DNA from: Rhizobium sp. ZPR4 | GTDB lineage: Bacteria; Pseudomonadota; Alphaproteobacteria; Rhizobiales; Rhizobiaceae | Assembly (NCBI RefSeq): GCF_040215725.1 | Contig: NZ_CP157967.1 | Coordinates: forward strand, 2,356,001-2,420,000 | Reading direction: 5' to 3' | DNA length: 64,000 nucleotides | Shown here: positions 53,884 to 62,392 of the stretch, piece by piece | How the letters are laid out: the number at the start of each line of letters is the position of its first letter | Numbering within the stretch: position 1 is the first letter of the stretch | Made by a program: the position numbers and the translations under genes | Notes under the pieces: model-generated | Seen by the model: only the letters and a program-made list of their open reading frames with translations | Databases searched by the model: none | Told to the model about the DNA's origin: nothing

Positions 53884-55092
53884 TTGTCTCTTCTACCGCA
53901 GCATAACCTGCCGAACGCGATATCAGGCCGCGATGCCCTCGAAGGCATTCGCGCTCAGATCCGCGACATGCGCACCGACAACATCGCCGTCCTGGCCAAA
54001 CGCGCCCGCGAACTTGGCGGCGTCATTCCGCTCTGGTTCGGCGAAGGCGATATCGTGACGCCGGAGTTCATCCGCGATGCTGCTAAGAAGACGCTCGACG
54101 ACGGCGCCACCTTCTACGTTCCGAATATGCGGGGGCTCGCGACGCTGAACGAAGCCCTGTCGGACTATCAGACGCACTGGCACGGCCGCCCCATCCCGAT
54201 CGAGCGCACCACGGTCGCGCCCGGTGGCATGCAGGCGCTCTATATGGCGCTCGAACTGCTCGTCGATGTCGGCACCAACGTCGTCTATGTCGCGCCGCAA
54301 TGGCCGAACATCCACAACGCCATCCACCTGATCGGCGGCGAGCCCCGCGCCGTGTCGCTCGATTTCGACACCGACTGGCGCCTCGACCTCGACAAGCTTT
54401 TTGCCCGTTGCGATGCCCGCACCCGCGCTATCTTCCTCTCGACGCCTTCCAATCCGACTGGCTGGACAGCCTCACGCGAAGAAATGCAGGCGCTCTTGGA
54501 TTTCGGCCGCCGCACCGGCATCTGGATCATCTCCGACGAGGTCTATGCCCGCCTCTATTTCGACGGCGAGATTGCCCCTTCGATCCTCCAGGTGGCCGAG
54601 GATGGCGATCGTGTGATCGCGATCAACAGCTTTTCCAAGGCCTGGGCGATGACCGGCTGGCGCGTCGGCTGGCTGACGCACCCGTCTGCCATTGCCGACC
54701 AGCTCGGCGCCATGACGCAATATATCAACAGCGGCACCTCGGCCATGGTTCAGGCCGGTGCCGCCGCCGCTCTGCGTGAAGGCGAGCCGCTGGTTTCAGA
54801 AATCCGCGCACGCATCAAGGCCGGCCTCGATCTGGCCTATGAGAAGCTGCCGAAGATACCGGGCATGATCCTGCCGGAGAAGCCGCGCGGCGGCATGTAC
54901 GCCTTCTTCGCGCTACAGGGCGAACCGGATGCGACGGCGCTCTGCGAGCGCATCCTCGAAACGGCCCGCGTCGGCCTGGCGCCTGGATATCACTTCGGCG
55001 ATGCGTCCCGAGCCTTCCTGCGCATGTGCACCTTCCGCGAAACCGAGCAGATGCGCATCGCGCTCGATCGCATGGTCAACGCGATGACATGA
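53884..55092 (+). CDS. Class I/II pyridoxal-phosphate aminotransferase
   Basis: The 402-residue fold-type I transaminase has PLP Lys in INSFSKAWAMTGWRVGWLTH, STPSNPTGWTASREEMQALL, the Asp/Tyr segment ISDEVYARLYFD, and substrate Arg near FLRMCTFRETEQMR. The TTG start has GGGGA 7 bases before it. It is probably part of the amino-acid breakdown set with the upstream aldolase and downstream ABC uptake genes. Confidence 0.9.
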   Translation: MSLLPQHNLPNAISGRDALEGIRAQIRDMRTDNIAVLAKRARELGGVIPLWFGEGDIVTPEFIRDAAKKTLDDGATFYVPNMRGLATLNEALSDYQTHWHGRPIPIERTTVAPGGMQALYMALELLVDVGTNVVYVAPQWPNIHNAIHLIGGEPRAVSLDFDTDWRLDLDKLFARCDARTRAIFLSTPSNPTGWTASREEMQALLDFGRRTGIWIISDEVYARLYFDGEIAPSILQVAEDGDRVIAINSFSKAWAMTGWRVGWLTHPSAIADQLGAMTQYINSGTSAMVQAGAAAALREGEPLVSEIRARIKAGLDLAYEKLPKIPGMILPEKPRGGMYAFFALQGEPDATALCERILETARVGLAPGYHFGDASRAFLRMCTFRETEQMRIALDRMVNAMT

Positions 55093-55174
55093 TACGGCCG
55101 CCCGTGCGGGCGGACGGGGAATACCGCGGGTGAGAGGAAAAGCCCGCAGCCATAACCAGAGGGAGACCAAGAAA

Positions 55175-55972
55175 ATGCCCATTACTCGTCGCAGTCTGCT
55201 GGTCCTTGTGACCGCCGTTGGCCTGGCCGGCGGAAGCCACTTTGCCTATGCCGCCGATGTCTTGAATGTCGGCTCGTATCCGAACAACCCGCCCTTCGAA
55301 TACAAGACCGCAAATGGCGGCTTCGAAGGCTTCGAGGTCGATATCGTCAACGAAGCGGCCAAGCGCGCCGGCATGACGACCAACATCGCCGACTACGGCT
55401 TCCAGGCCCTATTCGCGGCAACCAGCTCGAAGCGCATCGACGTGGCGATCTCGTCCATCACGATCACACCGGAACGACTGAAGTCGCAGTCCTTCACGCA
55501 GCCTTATTACGACTCCGACATGGGTGTCGCCACCAAGGAAGGCAGCTCGATCAAGACGCTCGCCGATCTCAAGGGCAAGACCGTCGGCGTCCTCTCCGGC
55601 TCGACGGGTGAGAAATGGGTCAACGATAACAGGGCCGCACAAGGCTTTGCCGACGTCAAGGGCTACAATTCGCAGCAGGATATGTTCCTCGATCTCGGCG
55701 CCGGCCGCATCGACGCCGTCGTCAGCGACATCCCCGGCATGCAGTATCTCTTCGTCAAGACCAAGGGCTTCGCCATCAAGGATCGCATCAAGACCGGAGA
55801 GCAGTACGGCCTGATGATGACCAAGGATTCGCCGCTCGTCGCCAAGATCAACGATGCCATCACTGCGATGAAGAAGGACGGCACGCTCGAAAAGATCCAC
55901 GAGAAGTGGTTCGGCGGCAAGGCACCGGCAGGCTCCTCCACCGTCACCGAATTGCCAATCCCCAAGGCGTGA
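55175..55972 (+). CDS. Amino-acid ABC transporter substrate-binding protein
   Basis: The 265-residue family 3 periplasmic binding protein has a signal peptide (SLLVLVTAVGLAGGSHFAYA, cleavage before ADVLNVG) and then two lobes with FEVDIVNEAAKRAGM, ISSITITPERLKSQSFTQPY and GKTVGVLSGSTGEKWVNDNR. The ATG at 55175 has GAGGGAG upstream; an earlier in-frame start has none. It binds a polar amino acid or opine and works with the permease downstream. Confidence 0.92.
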   Translation: MPITRRSLLVLVTAVGLAGGSHFAYAADVLNVGSYPNNPPFEYKTANGGFEGFEVDIVNEAAKRAGMTTNIADYGFQALFAATSSKRIDVAISSITITPERLKSQSFTQPYYDSDMGVATKEGSSIKTLADLKGKTVGVLSGSTGEKWVNDNRAAQGFADVKGYNSQQDMFLDLGAGRIDAVVSDIPGMQYLFVKTKGFAIKDRIKTGEQYGLMMTKDSPLVAKINDAITAMKKDGTLEKIHEKWFGGKAPAGSSTVTELPIPKA

Positions 55973-55996
55973 TCAAAAGATCATCCTCGATATGAC

Positions 55997-56025
55997 TTTA
56001 CGCCGGCCACCACGGCCGGCGTAAA
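55997..56025 (+). repeat. Strong hairpin between binding-protein and permease genes
   Basis: TTTACGCCGGCC-ACCAC-GGCCGGCGTAAA is a perfect 12-bp stem with a 5-base loop and no T-run. Such hairpins between binding-protein and permease genes are known to shield the upstream mRNA, giving more binding protein than permease. Confidence 0.6.
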
Positions 56026-56066
56026 TGTAAGCAAATCTCATCTTCGTCCTGCACACGGGAGCGCCA

Positions 56067-56741
56067 ATGTCTTTCGTCGATACCTTCCTCAATTCCGACG
56101 TCATGATCTCGGCTTTCCCGCAGCTCCTGCGCGGGCTTTGGATGACTATCGCGCTCGGCGTGGTCAGCATCCTGATCGGCGTGACCAGCGGCCTCGTCGT
56201 TAGTCTGATTCGCCTCTATGCCCCGAAGCCGCTGCAGCTTCTGATGATCGCCTATATCGACATCATGCGCGCCATGCCCATGCTGGTCGTGCTGATCCTG
56301 ATCTATTACGCGCTGCCCTTCGTCGGCATCAGCTTTTCGGCCTGGTGGTCGGCGATCCTCGGCTTCTCGATCGTGCTTGCCGCCTATTCGGCCGAAGTCT
56401 TTCGCTCGGGCATCGAAAGCGTGCCGCGCGGCCAGTTCGAGGCCGCCGCAGCCCTCGGCATTCCGTTCCTGATTACGCTCTATAAGGTCGTTCTGCCGCA
56501 GGCGGTCCGCATCGTCATTCCGCCGACGACGAGCAACTGCGTGTCGATGTTCAAGGATACGTCGCTCGCCTCGACCGTGGCGCTGCCCGAACTGCTGAAA
56601 GAGGGACAGAATGCTCAGGGTTTCTACGCCAACCCCTCGCCGCTCATCATGGCCGCGCTGATCTACATCATCCTGCTCTGGCCGATGGTGCGCCTCGTCA
56701 GCGTGCTCGAGAAGAAGTTCAAGAACGAGCGCGCCAGATAG
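56067..56741 (+). CDS. Polar amino-acid ABC transporter permease
   Basis: The 224-residue His/Glu/Gln/Arg/opine-family permease has five or so transmembrane helices, and the EAA loop reads SVPRGQFEAAAALGIPFLIT. It pairs with the preceding binding protein. No ATP-binding subunit gene and no second permease follow; the next gene is an opposite-strand MarR. The permease may form a homodimer and borrow an ATPase from another locus. Confidence 0.92.
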   Translation: MSFVDTFLNSDVMISAFPQLLRGLWMTIALGVVSILIGVTSGLVVSLIRLYAPKPLQLLMIAYIDIMRAMPMLVVLILIYYALPFVGISFSAWWSAILGFSIVLAAYSAEVFRSGIESVPRGQFEAAAALGIPFLITLYKVVLPQAVRIVIPPTTSNCVSMFKDTSLASTVALPELLKEGQNAQGFYANPSPLIMAALIYIILLWPMVRLVSVLEKKFKNERAR

Positions 56742-56754
56742 GTCCTCGTTGAAG

Positions 56755-56803
56755 CCTGTCGTTACCGCAAAACCGCTATACACTTTTGCGCGACATGCTT
56801 TAC
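56755..56803 (+). repeat. Diverged rhizobial intergenic repeat, copy 4
   Basis: GTTACCGCAAAACCGCTATA followed by CACTTTTGCGCGACATGC follows the layout of copies 1-3 but is more diverged. It sits between convergent permease and marR ends. Confidence 0.45.
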
Positions 56804-56804
56804 A

Positions 56805-57320
56805 TCAATCGAAATCGCTGCCTGAAAGATGGTTGCTCACCGATGACTTCACCGCGCCGATATCCCGCCACAGCTCGCTGACGATGGCGGGATCGACATC
56901 CGCCATCATGTCGCGTAGCCAGCCTTCATGGGCCGCAGCCATGGCGCTGAACGACGTCTCACCCTTCTCCGTCAGCTTCGCGACCGTCACCCGCCTGTCC
57001 CCGTCGGGCGTCACGCGCAGCACGAGGCCGTCCGCTTCCAGCCGTTCGACAAGCCCGGTGACATTGCCGTTGGTGACCATGGTGCGCTTCGACAGCTCTC
57101 CGAGCCGCAATCCCTCGCGTTCGCGATAGAGCTGCGCCATCAGGTCGAATTGCGGCAGGGTTGCGCCGAACTCATTGCGCAGCCGACGGCGGATTTCCTG
57201 CGAGATCAGCTTGGTTGTCGACAGCATACGCAGCCAGAGCCGCAATTCGAGCTTTTTGCCTTCCTGCGCTCCCTGAACAATGATCTCCAGATCAACGGTT
57301 GCACTCTCGGACTCTGTCAT
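56805..57320 (-). CDS. MarR-family regulator 1
   Basis: The 171-residue protein has a MarR winged helix (about 50-120, LPQFDLMAQLYREREGLRLG, ELSKRTMVTNGNVTGLVERL) and the beta-wing Asp-Arg motif TPDGDRRVTVAKLTEKG. It lies downstream of and in the same direction as the first PYROXD2-like gene, and controls are likely local. The 9-bp inverted repeat at 57336-57377 immediately upstream could be an autoregulatory site. Confidence 0.92.
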   Translation of the reverse strand: MTESESATVDLEIIVQGAQEGKKLELRLWLRMLSTTKLISQEIRRRLRNEFGATLPQFDLMAQLYREREGLRLGELSKRTMVTNGNVTGLVERLEADGLVLRVTPDGDRRVTVAKLTEKGETSFSAMAAAHEGWLRDMMADVDPAIVSELWRDIGAVKSSVSNHLSGSDFD

Positions 57321-57335
57321 GACGTCGCCTCGGCC

Positions 57336-57377
57336 TATCGTTCCGCATCATCAATCTAAGCGATCTAGGGAACGATA
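57336..57377. promoter_or_regulatory. 9-bp inverted repeat upstream of marR 1
   Basis: TATCGTTCC (57336-57344) and GGAACGATA (57369-57377) are exact inverted copies separated by 24 bases, beginning 15 bases before the marR start. They could be two half sites or one looped operator. Confidence 0.45.
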
Positions 57378-57417
57378 TTTGAAATGTCAAAGGTTCGAGC
57401 GTCAAGTCATGTGACCG

Positions 57418-58986
57418 TCACTTGGCCAGCATTTTCCCCAACATGAAACCGGAACCGGCACCCGTCCCCGCGCCCGGCCATGTCGAGGCACCGCACATAT
57501 AGAGCGATGCCACCGGCGTCTTGTATCGCGAATAGCCTGCAACGGGGCGGAACAGGAAATTCTGGTCGAGATGATGGCTGCCCGAAAGGTTGTCGCCGCC
57601 GACAAGATTCGGATTCTCGCGTTCGAGATCGACCGGCGAAAAGACCGAGCGGCCCAGTATCTTGCCACGCAAGCCCGGCGCATAGCGCTCGACGATGTCG
57701 AGGACGCGCTCAGCATAGGCATCCTTGATCTCGTCCCAGCCCGCGCCGCTGATCTGGCCGGCGGCATCGCCATGGAATTCCGCCGGCAGAACACGCACCT
57801 GTATCCAGAGCACATGCTGGCCGGCCGGCGCGCGCGACGGATCGATCGCCGTCGGCTGCCCGACCACCAAGGCAGGCTCGACCGGCAGCAGGCCGCCCAT
57901 CGCCTCGGCATAGACACGCGACATCATCTCGAGATCGGGCGCGATATGCACATAGGCGAAATTCTGCAGTGCCTTGCCCGCCGTCCAGTCCGGAAGGCTC
58001 GACAGCGCCAGATGGATCATCATCGTGCCGGGTCCGGCGCGAAAGCGCTTGACCTTGCCGTCGAACTCCCGGCGCGCCGGGTCCTGATCCAGGAGCTTGC
58101 CGAACAGGATCTGCGGGTGGACATTGGCGATGACGGCGCGCTTTGCTTCATAGCGGCGGCCATCGGCAAGGACCACGCCCGTCGCCTTGCCGCCCGCCGT
58201 GACGATCTTGTCGACGCGCGTGCCGAGCATCAGCTCGCCGCCCTTGCTTTTCAGCACGGCCGCCATCGAGTTGATGATGATATCGGCCCCACCCTTGCCG
58301 ATCACCATGCCGAAGGCCTGATTGGCCATGGATTCGAGATAGGGAAACAGCGCACCGCCGGCGACATCGGGGGCAAAATCGAGATGCAGCCCCCAGGCGG
58401 CCATCATCGTCTTGAGCTTGGTGTTCTGAAAGCGGGCATCAAGAAAATCGCGAGGCGAGGCAAAGAGCATGCACGCCGTGTCGTAGACCCAGCCCATCCC
58501 CTTCTCCCGCCAGGCTTTCCAGACGACCTTGACGGCGGCCATGGAAGGCATAGGCGAGCCGAGCAGACCGAAGATATGCGGGGCATCCGCACCGAACTGC
58601 GAGAGCATATGACGCCAGGCAGCGGCATCCTGCGGGGAGATATCGGCGATCGCGCCGGCGGTCTTTTCCAGATCGGTGCTGACGCCGAGATAGGTGTTGT
58701 CACGGAAGACGCTGGCGAAGCAATCCGCAGCCGGCACGAAGCCCAGCCCCTCGGCCTGCAGCTCGTTCTTATACTGCGCAAAAAAGGCCGAGCCGGCGAA
58801 CATGGAGAGGTTCATCGCGCAGAGATCGTGCCGAAAACCGGGCAGCGTCACCTCACGGGTTTTAACTGCACCGCCAGGCTCCGCATTGCCCTCGATGACG
58901 GCGACTTTCCAGCCCTTGGCGGCCAAATGCACCGCCGCCGCCAGGCCATTGTGACCGGCTCCCACTATGATCGCATCATAGCTCAT
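57418..58986 (-). CDS. PYROXD2/phytoene-desaturase-like FAD oxidoreductase 1
   Basis: The 522-residue protein has FAD loop IIVGAGHNGLAAAVHLAAKG and GGAVKTREVTLPGFRHDLCA, and C-terminal flavin motif SLYMCGASTWPGAGTGAGSG. The family is named for carotenoid desaturases, but no carotenoid genes are here. A homologue with the same architecture lies at 60241 on the other side of the cyclase gene. The substrate is unknown; a redox step on an aromatic or amino-acid-derived compound is inferred from context. Confidence 0.9.
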   Translation of the reverse strand: MSYDAIIVGAGHNGLAAAVHLAAKGWKVAVIEGNAEPGGAVKTREVTLPGFRHDLCAMNLSMFAGSAFFAQYKNELQAEGLGFVPAADCFASVFRDNTYLGVSTDLEKTAGAIADISPQDAAAWRHMLSQFGADAPHIFGLLGSPMPSMAAVKVVWKAWREKGMGWVYDTACMLFASPRDFLDARFQNTKLKTMMAAWGLHLDFAPDVAGGALFPYLESMANQAFGMVIGKGGADIIINSMAAVLKSKGGELMLGTRVDKIVTAGGKATGVVLADGRRYEAKRAVIANVHPQILFGKLLDQDPARREFDGKVKRFRAGPGTMMIHLALSSLPDWTAGKALQNFAYVHIAPDLEMMSRVYAEAMGGLLPVEPALVVGQPTAIDPSRAPAGQHVLWIQVRVLPAEFHGDAAGQISGAGWDEIKDAYAERVLDIVERYAPGLRGKILGRSVFSPVDLERENPNLVGGDNLSGSHHLDQNFLFRPVAGYSRYKTPVASLYMCGASTWPGAGTGAGSGFMLGKMLAK

Positions 58987-59033
58987 CGCTTGCCCCTCTT
59001 TCGTCGGTTATTATTATTGTCACATGCATACAT

Positions 59034-59053
59034 CTTGAGCTTTAAGCTTCAAG
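59034..59053. promoter_or_regulatory. Palindromic operator candidate A
   Basis: CTTGAGCTT-T-AAGCTTCAAG is a near-perfect palindrome with one extra base in an arm, 48 bases upstream of PYROXD2-like gene 1. The size fits a MarR dimer site. Confidence 0.45.
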
Positions 59054-59211
59054 CACCTATTGGCACGAATAGCCGCAGAGAAGCGCAACCCAAAATGGAT
59101 TCCTACCAAATTTCATTGAGATTATTTCTTTATTTTCAGCCATTTACGCGCGCCCTGTTATCACTGGAAGACGTACCCATTTTGCCCTTCGGGAGTATGT
59201 CAGAATGCTTG

Positions 59212-59226
59212 CAATATCATATATTG
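59212..59226. promoter_or_regulatory. Palindromic operator candidate B
   Basis: CAATAT-CAT-ATATTG is a perfect 6-bp inverted repeat with a 3-base centre, 160 bases upstream of the cyclase ATG. The size and AT-richness fit a MarR site. Confidence 0.5.
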
Positions 59227-59385
59227 TGACATAGGCTCCCTTCATTCCGCCGCCGCGCGGAGCCGGTGCCAGGAGGAAAGGCACCCCGCGCCTGGCGATA
59301 CCGACTTCATGCCTGATCCTGAACAAAAGACCCGCAAAAAGGCTCTTTGCATGGGATCACGCGACAACAAGGGGAACTCAAAAAT

Positions 59386-60168
59386 ATGACCGCTACCACA
59401 CTCGCCAGCCTCGCCTCGGCCCTGCTTTCGGGCTCCGTCAAGGTCGTCGATCTAACCGCGCCGCTCGGCCCGGATACGCCGGTGCTCTACCTGCCGCCAC
59501 AGTTCGGCAAGAACACGCCCAACGTCAAGGTCCATACGATCTCCGAATATAACCAGGATGGCCCGTTCTGGGCCTGGAACTGGCTGGAACTCGGCGAGCA
59601 CACCGGCACGCATTTCGATGCGCCCTGCCATTGGATCACCGGCAAGGACAACCCGAACAACACGACCGACACCATCCCGCCGCAAAACTTCGTGGCGCCG
59701 GTCAATGTCATCGACCGCTCGAAGGAAGCCGCGGCAAATCCCGACTATCTGCTGACGGTCGACAGCATCAAGGAATGGGAAGCCCAGCACGGCGCGATCG
59801 AGCCCGGCAGCTGGGTGCTGCTACGCACCGACTGGTACAAGCGCAACGGCTCGACCGAAACCTTCCTGAATGCCGATGAGAACGGCCCGCATTCTCCCGG
59901 CCCGACGGCCGAGGCGATCGAATATCTGCTCACCAAGGGCATCATCGGCTGGGGTTCGGAAACGATCGGCACAGATGCCGGTTCCGCCGGCGGCATGAAC
60001 CCACCTTTCCCGGCGCACAACCTCATGCACAAGGCCAATCGCTATGGCCTAGCGAGCCTCTCGAACCTCGATCAGCTTCCGGCCAAGGGCGCCGTCCTGA
60101 TCGCCGCTCCGCTGAAGTTCGTCAAGGGCACCGGTTCGCCGGTTCGCGCACTGGCATTGATTGCATGA
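59386..60168 (+). CDS. Cyclase-family metal hydrolase (isatin hydrolase/kynurenine formamidase type)
   Basis: The 260-residue protein has the superfamily metal motif GEHTGTHFDAPCHWITGKDN (HxGTHxDxPxH) and the C-terminal NLMHKANRYGLASLSNLDQL. Members hydrolyse isatin, N-formylkynurenine or related amides with Mn/Zn. The ATG at 59386 has AAGGGG upstream. It lies between two PYROXD2-like genes and near an indolepyruvate-oxidoreductase-type gene, which favours an indole/tryptophan-derived substrate; this is inference. Confidence 0.88.
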   Translation: MTATTLASLASALLSGSVKVVDLTAPLGPDTPVLYLPPQFGKNTPNVKVHTISEYNQDGPFWAWNWLELGEHTGTHFDAPCHWITGKDNPNNTTDTIPPQNFVAPVNVIDRSKEAAANPDYLLTVDSIKEWEAQHGAIEPGSWVLLRTDWYKRNGSTETFLNADENGPHSPGPTAEAIEYLLTKGIIGWGSETIGTDAGSAGGMNPPFPAHNLMHKANRYGLASLSNLDQLPAKGAVLIAAPLKFVKGTGSPVRALALIA

Positions 60169-60183
60169 CAGGCTGTAGAGGCA

Positions 60184-60210
60184 GGAGCCTGAGGGCGGGC
60201 TCCTCCTTTC
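60184..60210 (+). terminator. Possible weak terminator after the cyclase gene
   Basis: GGAGCC (60184-60189) pairs with GGCTCC (60198-60203), followed by TCCTTTCC. The stem is short and the tract is not pure T, so read-through into the next gene is likely. Confidence 0.4.
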
Positions 60211-60240
60211 CGTTCATCTTGCCAATGAGGGGCGGCAGCA

Positions 60241-61830
60241 ATGGGCGATCATGACTACATCATCGTCGGCAGCGGCATAAATGCGCTTGTCGCCGCCGCG
60301 ATGCTCGGCAAAAAGGGTCACAAGGTGCTCGTTCTCGAGCGCAACGACCGCATAGGCGGTTGTCTTCGCACCGAGGAGATCACCGAGCCTGACTTCATTC
60401 ACGACGTCATGGCGACGACCATGGTGCTGTTCCTCACCTCGCCGGCCTATGGCGCCATCGGCAAGGATCTGGAAGCGCGGGGCCTGGAGTTCGCCCATGC
60501 CGACCTTCCGACAGGCGTGCTGCGGCCCGACGGTTCGCATGTGATCTTCTCCAAGGACCGGCGGCGAAATATCGCTACCTTCGACGAACTGTCGCTCGGC
60601 GACGGGCAGACCTTCTCGCGTGAGATGGAAGCGCTTGCCGCCGAGGCGCCATTCCTGTTTTCCCTGCTCGGCGGCGCGCTATGGTCGAGCTCGACCCTGA
60701 AGACCGTTGCAAAGCAGGGCTGGAACCGCGGGTTGCGCAAGCTTGCGGCCTGGTTTGGCGACGCCCTGACGCCGGCGCGCGGCTATCTCGAAACCAGTTA
60801 CAGATCCGAGGATATTCACGCTCTGTGGGCGCCCTGGGTGCTTCATTGCGGCCTCGGCCCCGAAAGCGCCTATTCCGCCGAAATGCTGAAGGTGATCGGC
60901 TTTGCGCTGGAGCTGGGCGGCGCGCCGATCGTCAAGGGCGGTGCCGACAAACTGCTGACGGCCTTCGAACGACTGATTTCCGACAATGGCGGTGAAATTC
61001 GTGTGAATGCCGATGTCGCGGCCATCATTCCAGACCACAATCGCAGTGCCGATGGCGTGCGTCTTGCAAATGGCGAAACGTTGAAGGCGAAGGCCGGGGT
61101 AATCTGCTCGACAACCCCCAACCAGCTTTACGAACGGCTGATGAAGGATTGGCCGGATCCGCTGCCGCCGGAGGTCAAATCGGGCGTTGCCAGCTATCGC
61201 TATGGCAAGGGCGACATGCAGATACACTACGCGCTTTCCGAGCCGCCGCGCTGGAAAGCCAATGCCGAACTCGGGAAGGTGGCGCTGCTGCACCTGACAC
61301 CCGGCCTCGACGGCGTATCGCGCGCCGCCAACGAATGCGAACGCGGGCTGTTGCCAGCCGAGCCCACCGTCTGCGTCGGCCAGCCCGTCGCGCTCGATCC
61401 CAGCCGCGCGCCGGACGGAAAATCGATCCTCTGGCTGCAGTTGCCAGAAGCGCCGCGCCATATCAAGGGCGATGCCGCAGGCCAAATCGCAACGCCGGAG
61501 GATGGCCGCTGGACGGAAGATGTGCGCGAGCTCTACGCCGACCGTATCGAAGCGCTGCTTGCGAGCCACATCGAGAATTTTGCGAGCATAAGGCTCGCAC
61601 GTCGCGCCTATTCGCCGGGTGATCTCGAAGCGATGAACATGAACCTCGTCGGCGGCGACCCTTACGGCGGCTATTGCGGCCTCGACCAGTTTTTCATCTG
61701 GCGTCCATTCAAGTCATCTGTTAACCACCGCACCCACATATCGGGCCTCTACCACATCGGCGCTTCGGCGCATCCCGGTCCAGGCCTTGGTGGGGGCTCC
61801 GGCTTCCTGCTCGCATCGTCGCTGAAGTAA
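60241..61830 (+). CDS. PYROXD2/phytoene-desaturase-like FAD oxidoreductase 2
   Basis: The 529-residue protein has FAD loop IIVGSGINALVAAAMLGKKG, GGCLRTEEITEPDFIHDVMA, and C-terminal ISGLYHIGASAHPGPGLGGG. It has the same architecture as the protein at 57418 and conserved stretches such as VCVGQPVALDPSRAPDGKSI against VVGQPTAIDPSRAPAGQHV. It is therefore a diverged paralogue that may form a pair. It follows the cyclase gene by 72 bases on the same strand. Confidence 0.9.
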   Translation: MGDHDYIIVGSGINALVAAAMLGKKGHKVLVLERNDRIGGCLRTEEITEPDFIHDVMATTMVLFLTSPAYGAIGKDLEARGLEFAHADLPTGVLRPDGSHVIFSKDRRRNIATFDELSLGDGQTFSREMEALAAEAPFLFSLLGGALWSSSTLKTVAKQGWNRGLRKLAAWFGDALTPARGYLETSYRSEDIHALWAPWVLHCGLGPESAYSAEMLKVIGFALELGGAPIVKGGADKLLTAFERLISDNGGEIRVNADVAAIIPDHNRSADGVRLANGETLKAKAGVICSTTPNQLYERLMKDWPDPLPPEVKSGVASYRYGKGDMQIHYALSEPPRWKANAELGKVALLHLTPGLDGVSRAANECERGLLPAEPTVCVGQPVALDPSRAPDGKSILWLQLPEAPRHIKGDAAGQIATPEDGRWTEDVRELYADRIEALLASHIENFASIRLARRAYSPGDLEAMNMNLVGGDPYGGYCGLDQFFIWRPFKSSVNHRTHISGLYHIGASAHPGPGLGGGSGFLLASSLK

Positions 61831-61854
61831 AACGTTTCCGGAGGAGTATCGTCG

Positions 61855-62361
61855 ATGGAGGAACGGTTTTCAGGCACCGTTTTGAGGCGCAAGCGGGATG
61901 AGAACGCAAAGCGCCCGACCATGGGCGAAATCGGCCTCAATCACTTCGCGCCCTATCTCATGAACCGGCTGATGGCGCGCTGGAACGCCAATCTTTCTGA
62001 AGAGCTGCGCGAATACGATATGACGACCGCCAAAATGCGTGCGCTCGCCGTCCTCAGCGTCTCCTCCAGCGTCACCATCAACGAGCTCTCCGTCTTTGCC
62101 GTCACCGAGCAATCGACGATGAGCCGCACCTTGGACTCTCTCGAACAGCAGGGCTATATCCGTCGCCAGCCCCGAGCCGAAGACATGCGCATCCGCGATG
62201 TCTCGATCACCGAGGAAGGCCGTGCGGCCTTCGAAAAGGTCTGGCCGACCATGTACGACTTGTTCCTGCAGATGTTCGACGGTGTCGATGAAGCCGAATA
62301 TCGCACCTTCATCTCGACCCTGCATAAAGTGCTGCACAACATCCGCAAGCACGAGATTTGA
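61855..62361 (+). CDS. MarR-family regulator 2
   Basis: The 168-residue protein has a MarR winged helix (about 60-125, MTTAKMRALAVLSVSSSVTI, NELSVFAVTEQSTMSRTLDS) and wing motif QPRAEDMRIRDVSITEEGRA. GGAGGAG precedes the ATG by 8 bases. It is the last gene of the cyclase-FAD oxidoreductase transcript (24 bases after the oxidoreductase), so it is a probable autorepressor of that unit. Confidence 0.92.
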   Translation: MEERFSGTVLRRKRDENAKRPTMGEIGLNHFAPYLMNRLMARWNANLSEELREYDMTTAKMRALAVLSVSSSVTINELSVFAVTEQSTMSRTLDSLEQQGYIRRQPRAEDMRIRDVSITEEGRAAFEKVWPTMYDLFLQMFDGVDEAEYRTFISTLHKVLHNIRKHEI

Positions 62362-62392
62362 GCCGGCCCAAACGGCACTCCTCTCGATCGAA

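Larger units (their letters stand above)
58987..59385. promoter_or_regulatory. 399-base divergent control region of the PYROXD2/cyclase cluster
   Basis: The region between PYROXD2-like gene 1 and the cyclase gene holds two palindromes (separate entries at 59034 and 59212) and is AT-rich from 59020 to 59230. AAGGGG stands about 11 bases before the cyclase ATG. I see no open frame or RNA gene. Confidence 0.5.

Noticed and set aside
57571..59229. Plus-strand open frame opposite PYROXD2-like gene 1
   Set aside because: The reverse strand has clear FAD motifs at both ends. The plus frame has no family signal and runs into the divergent control region.
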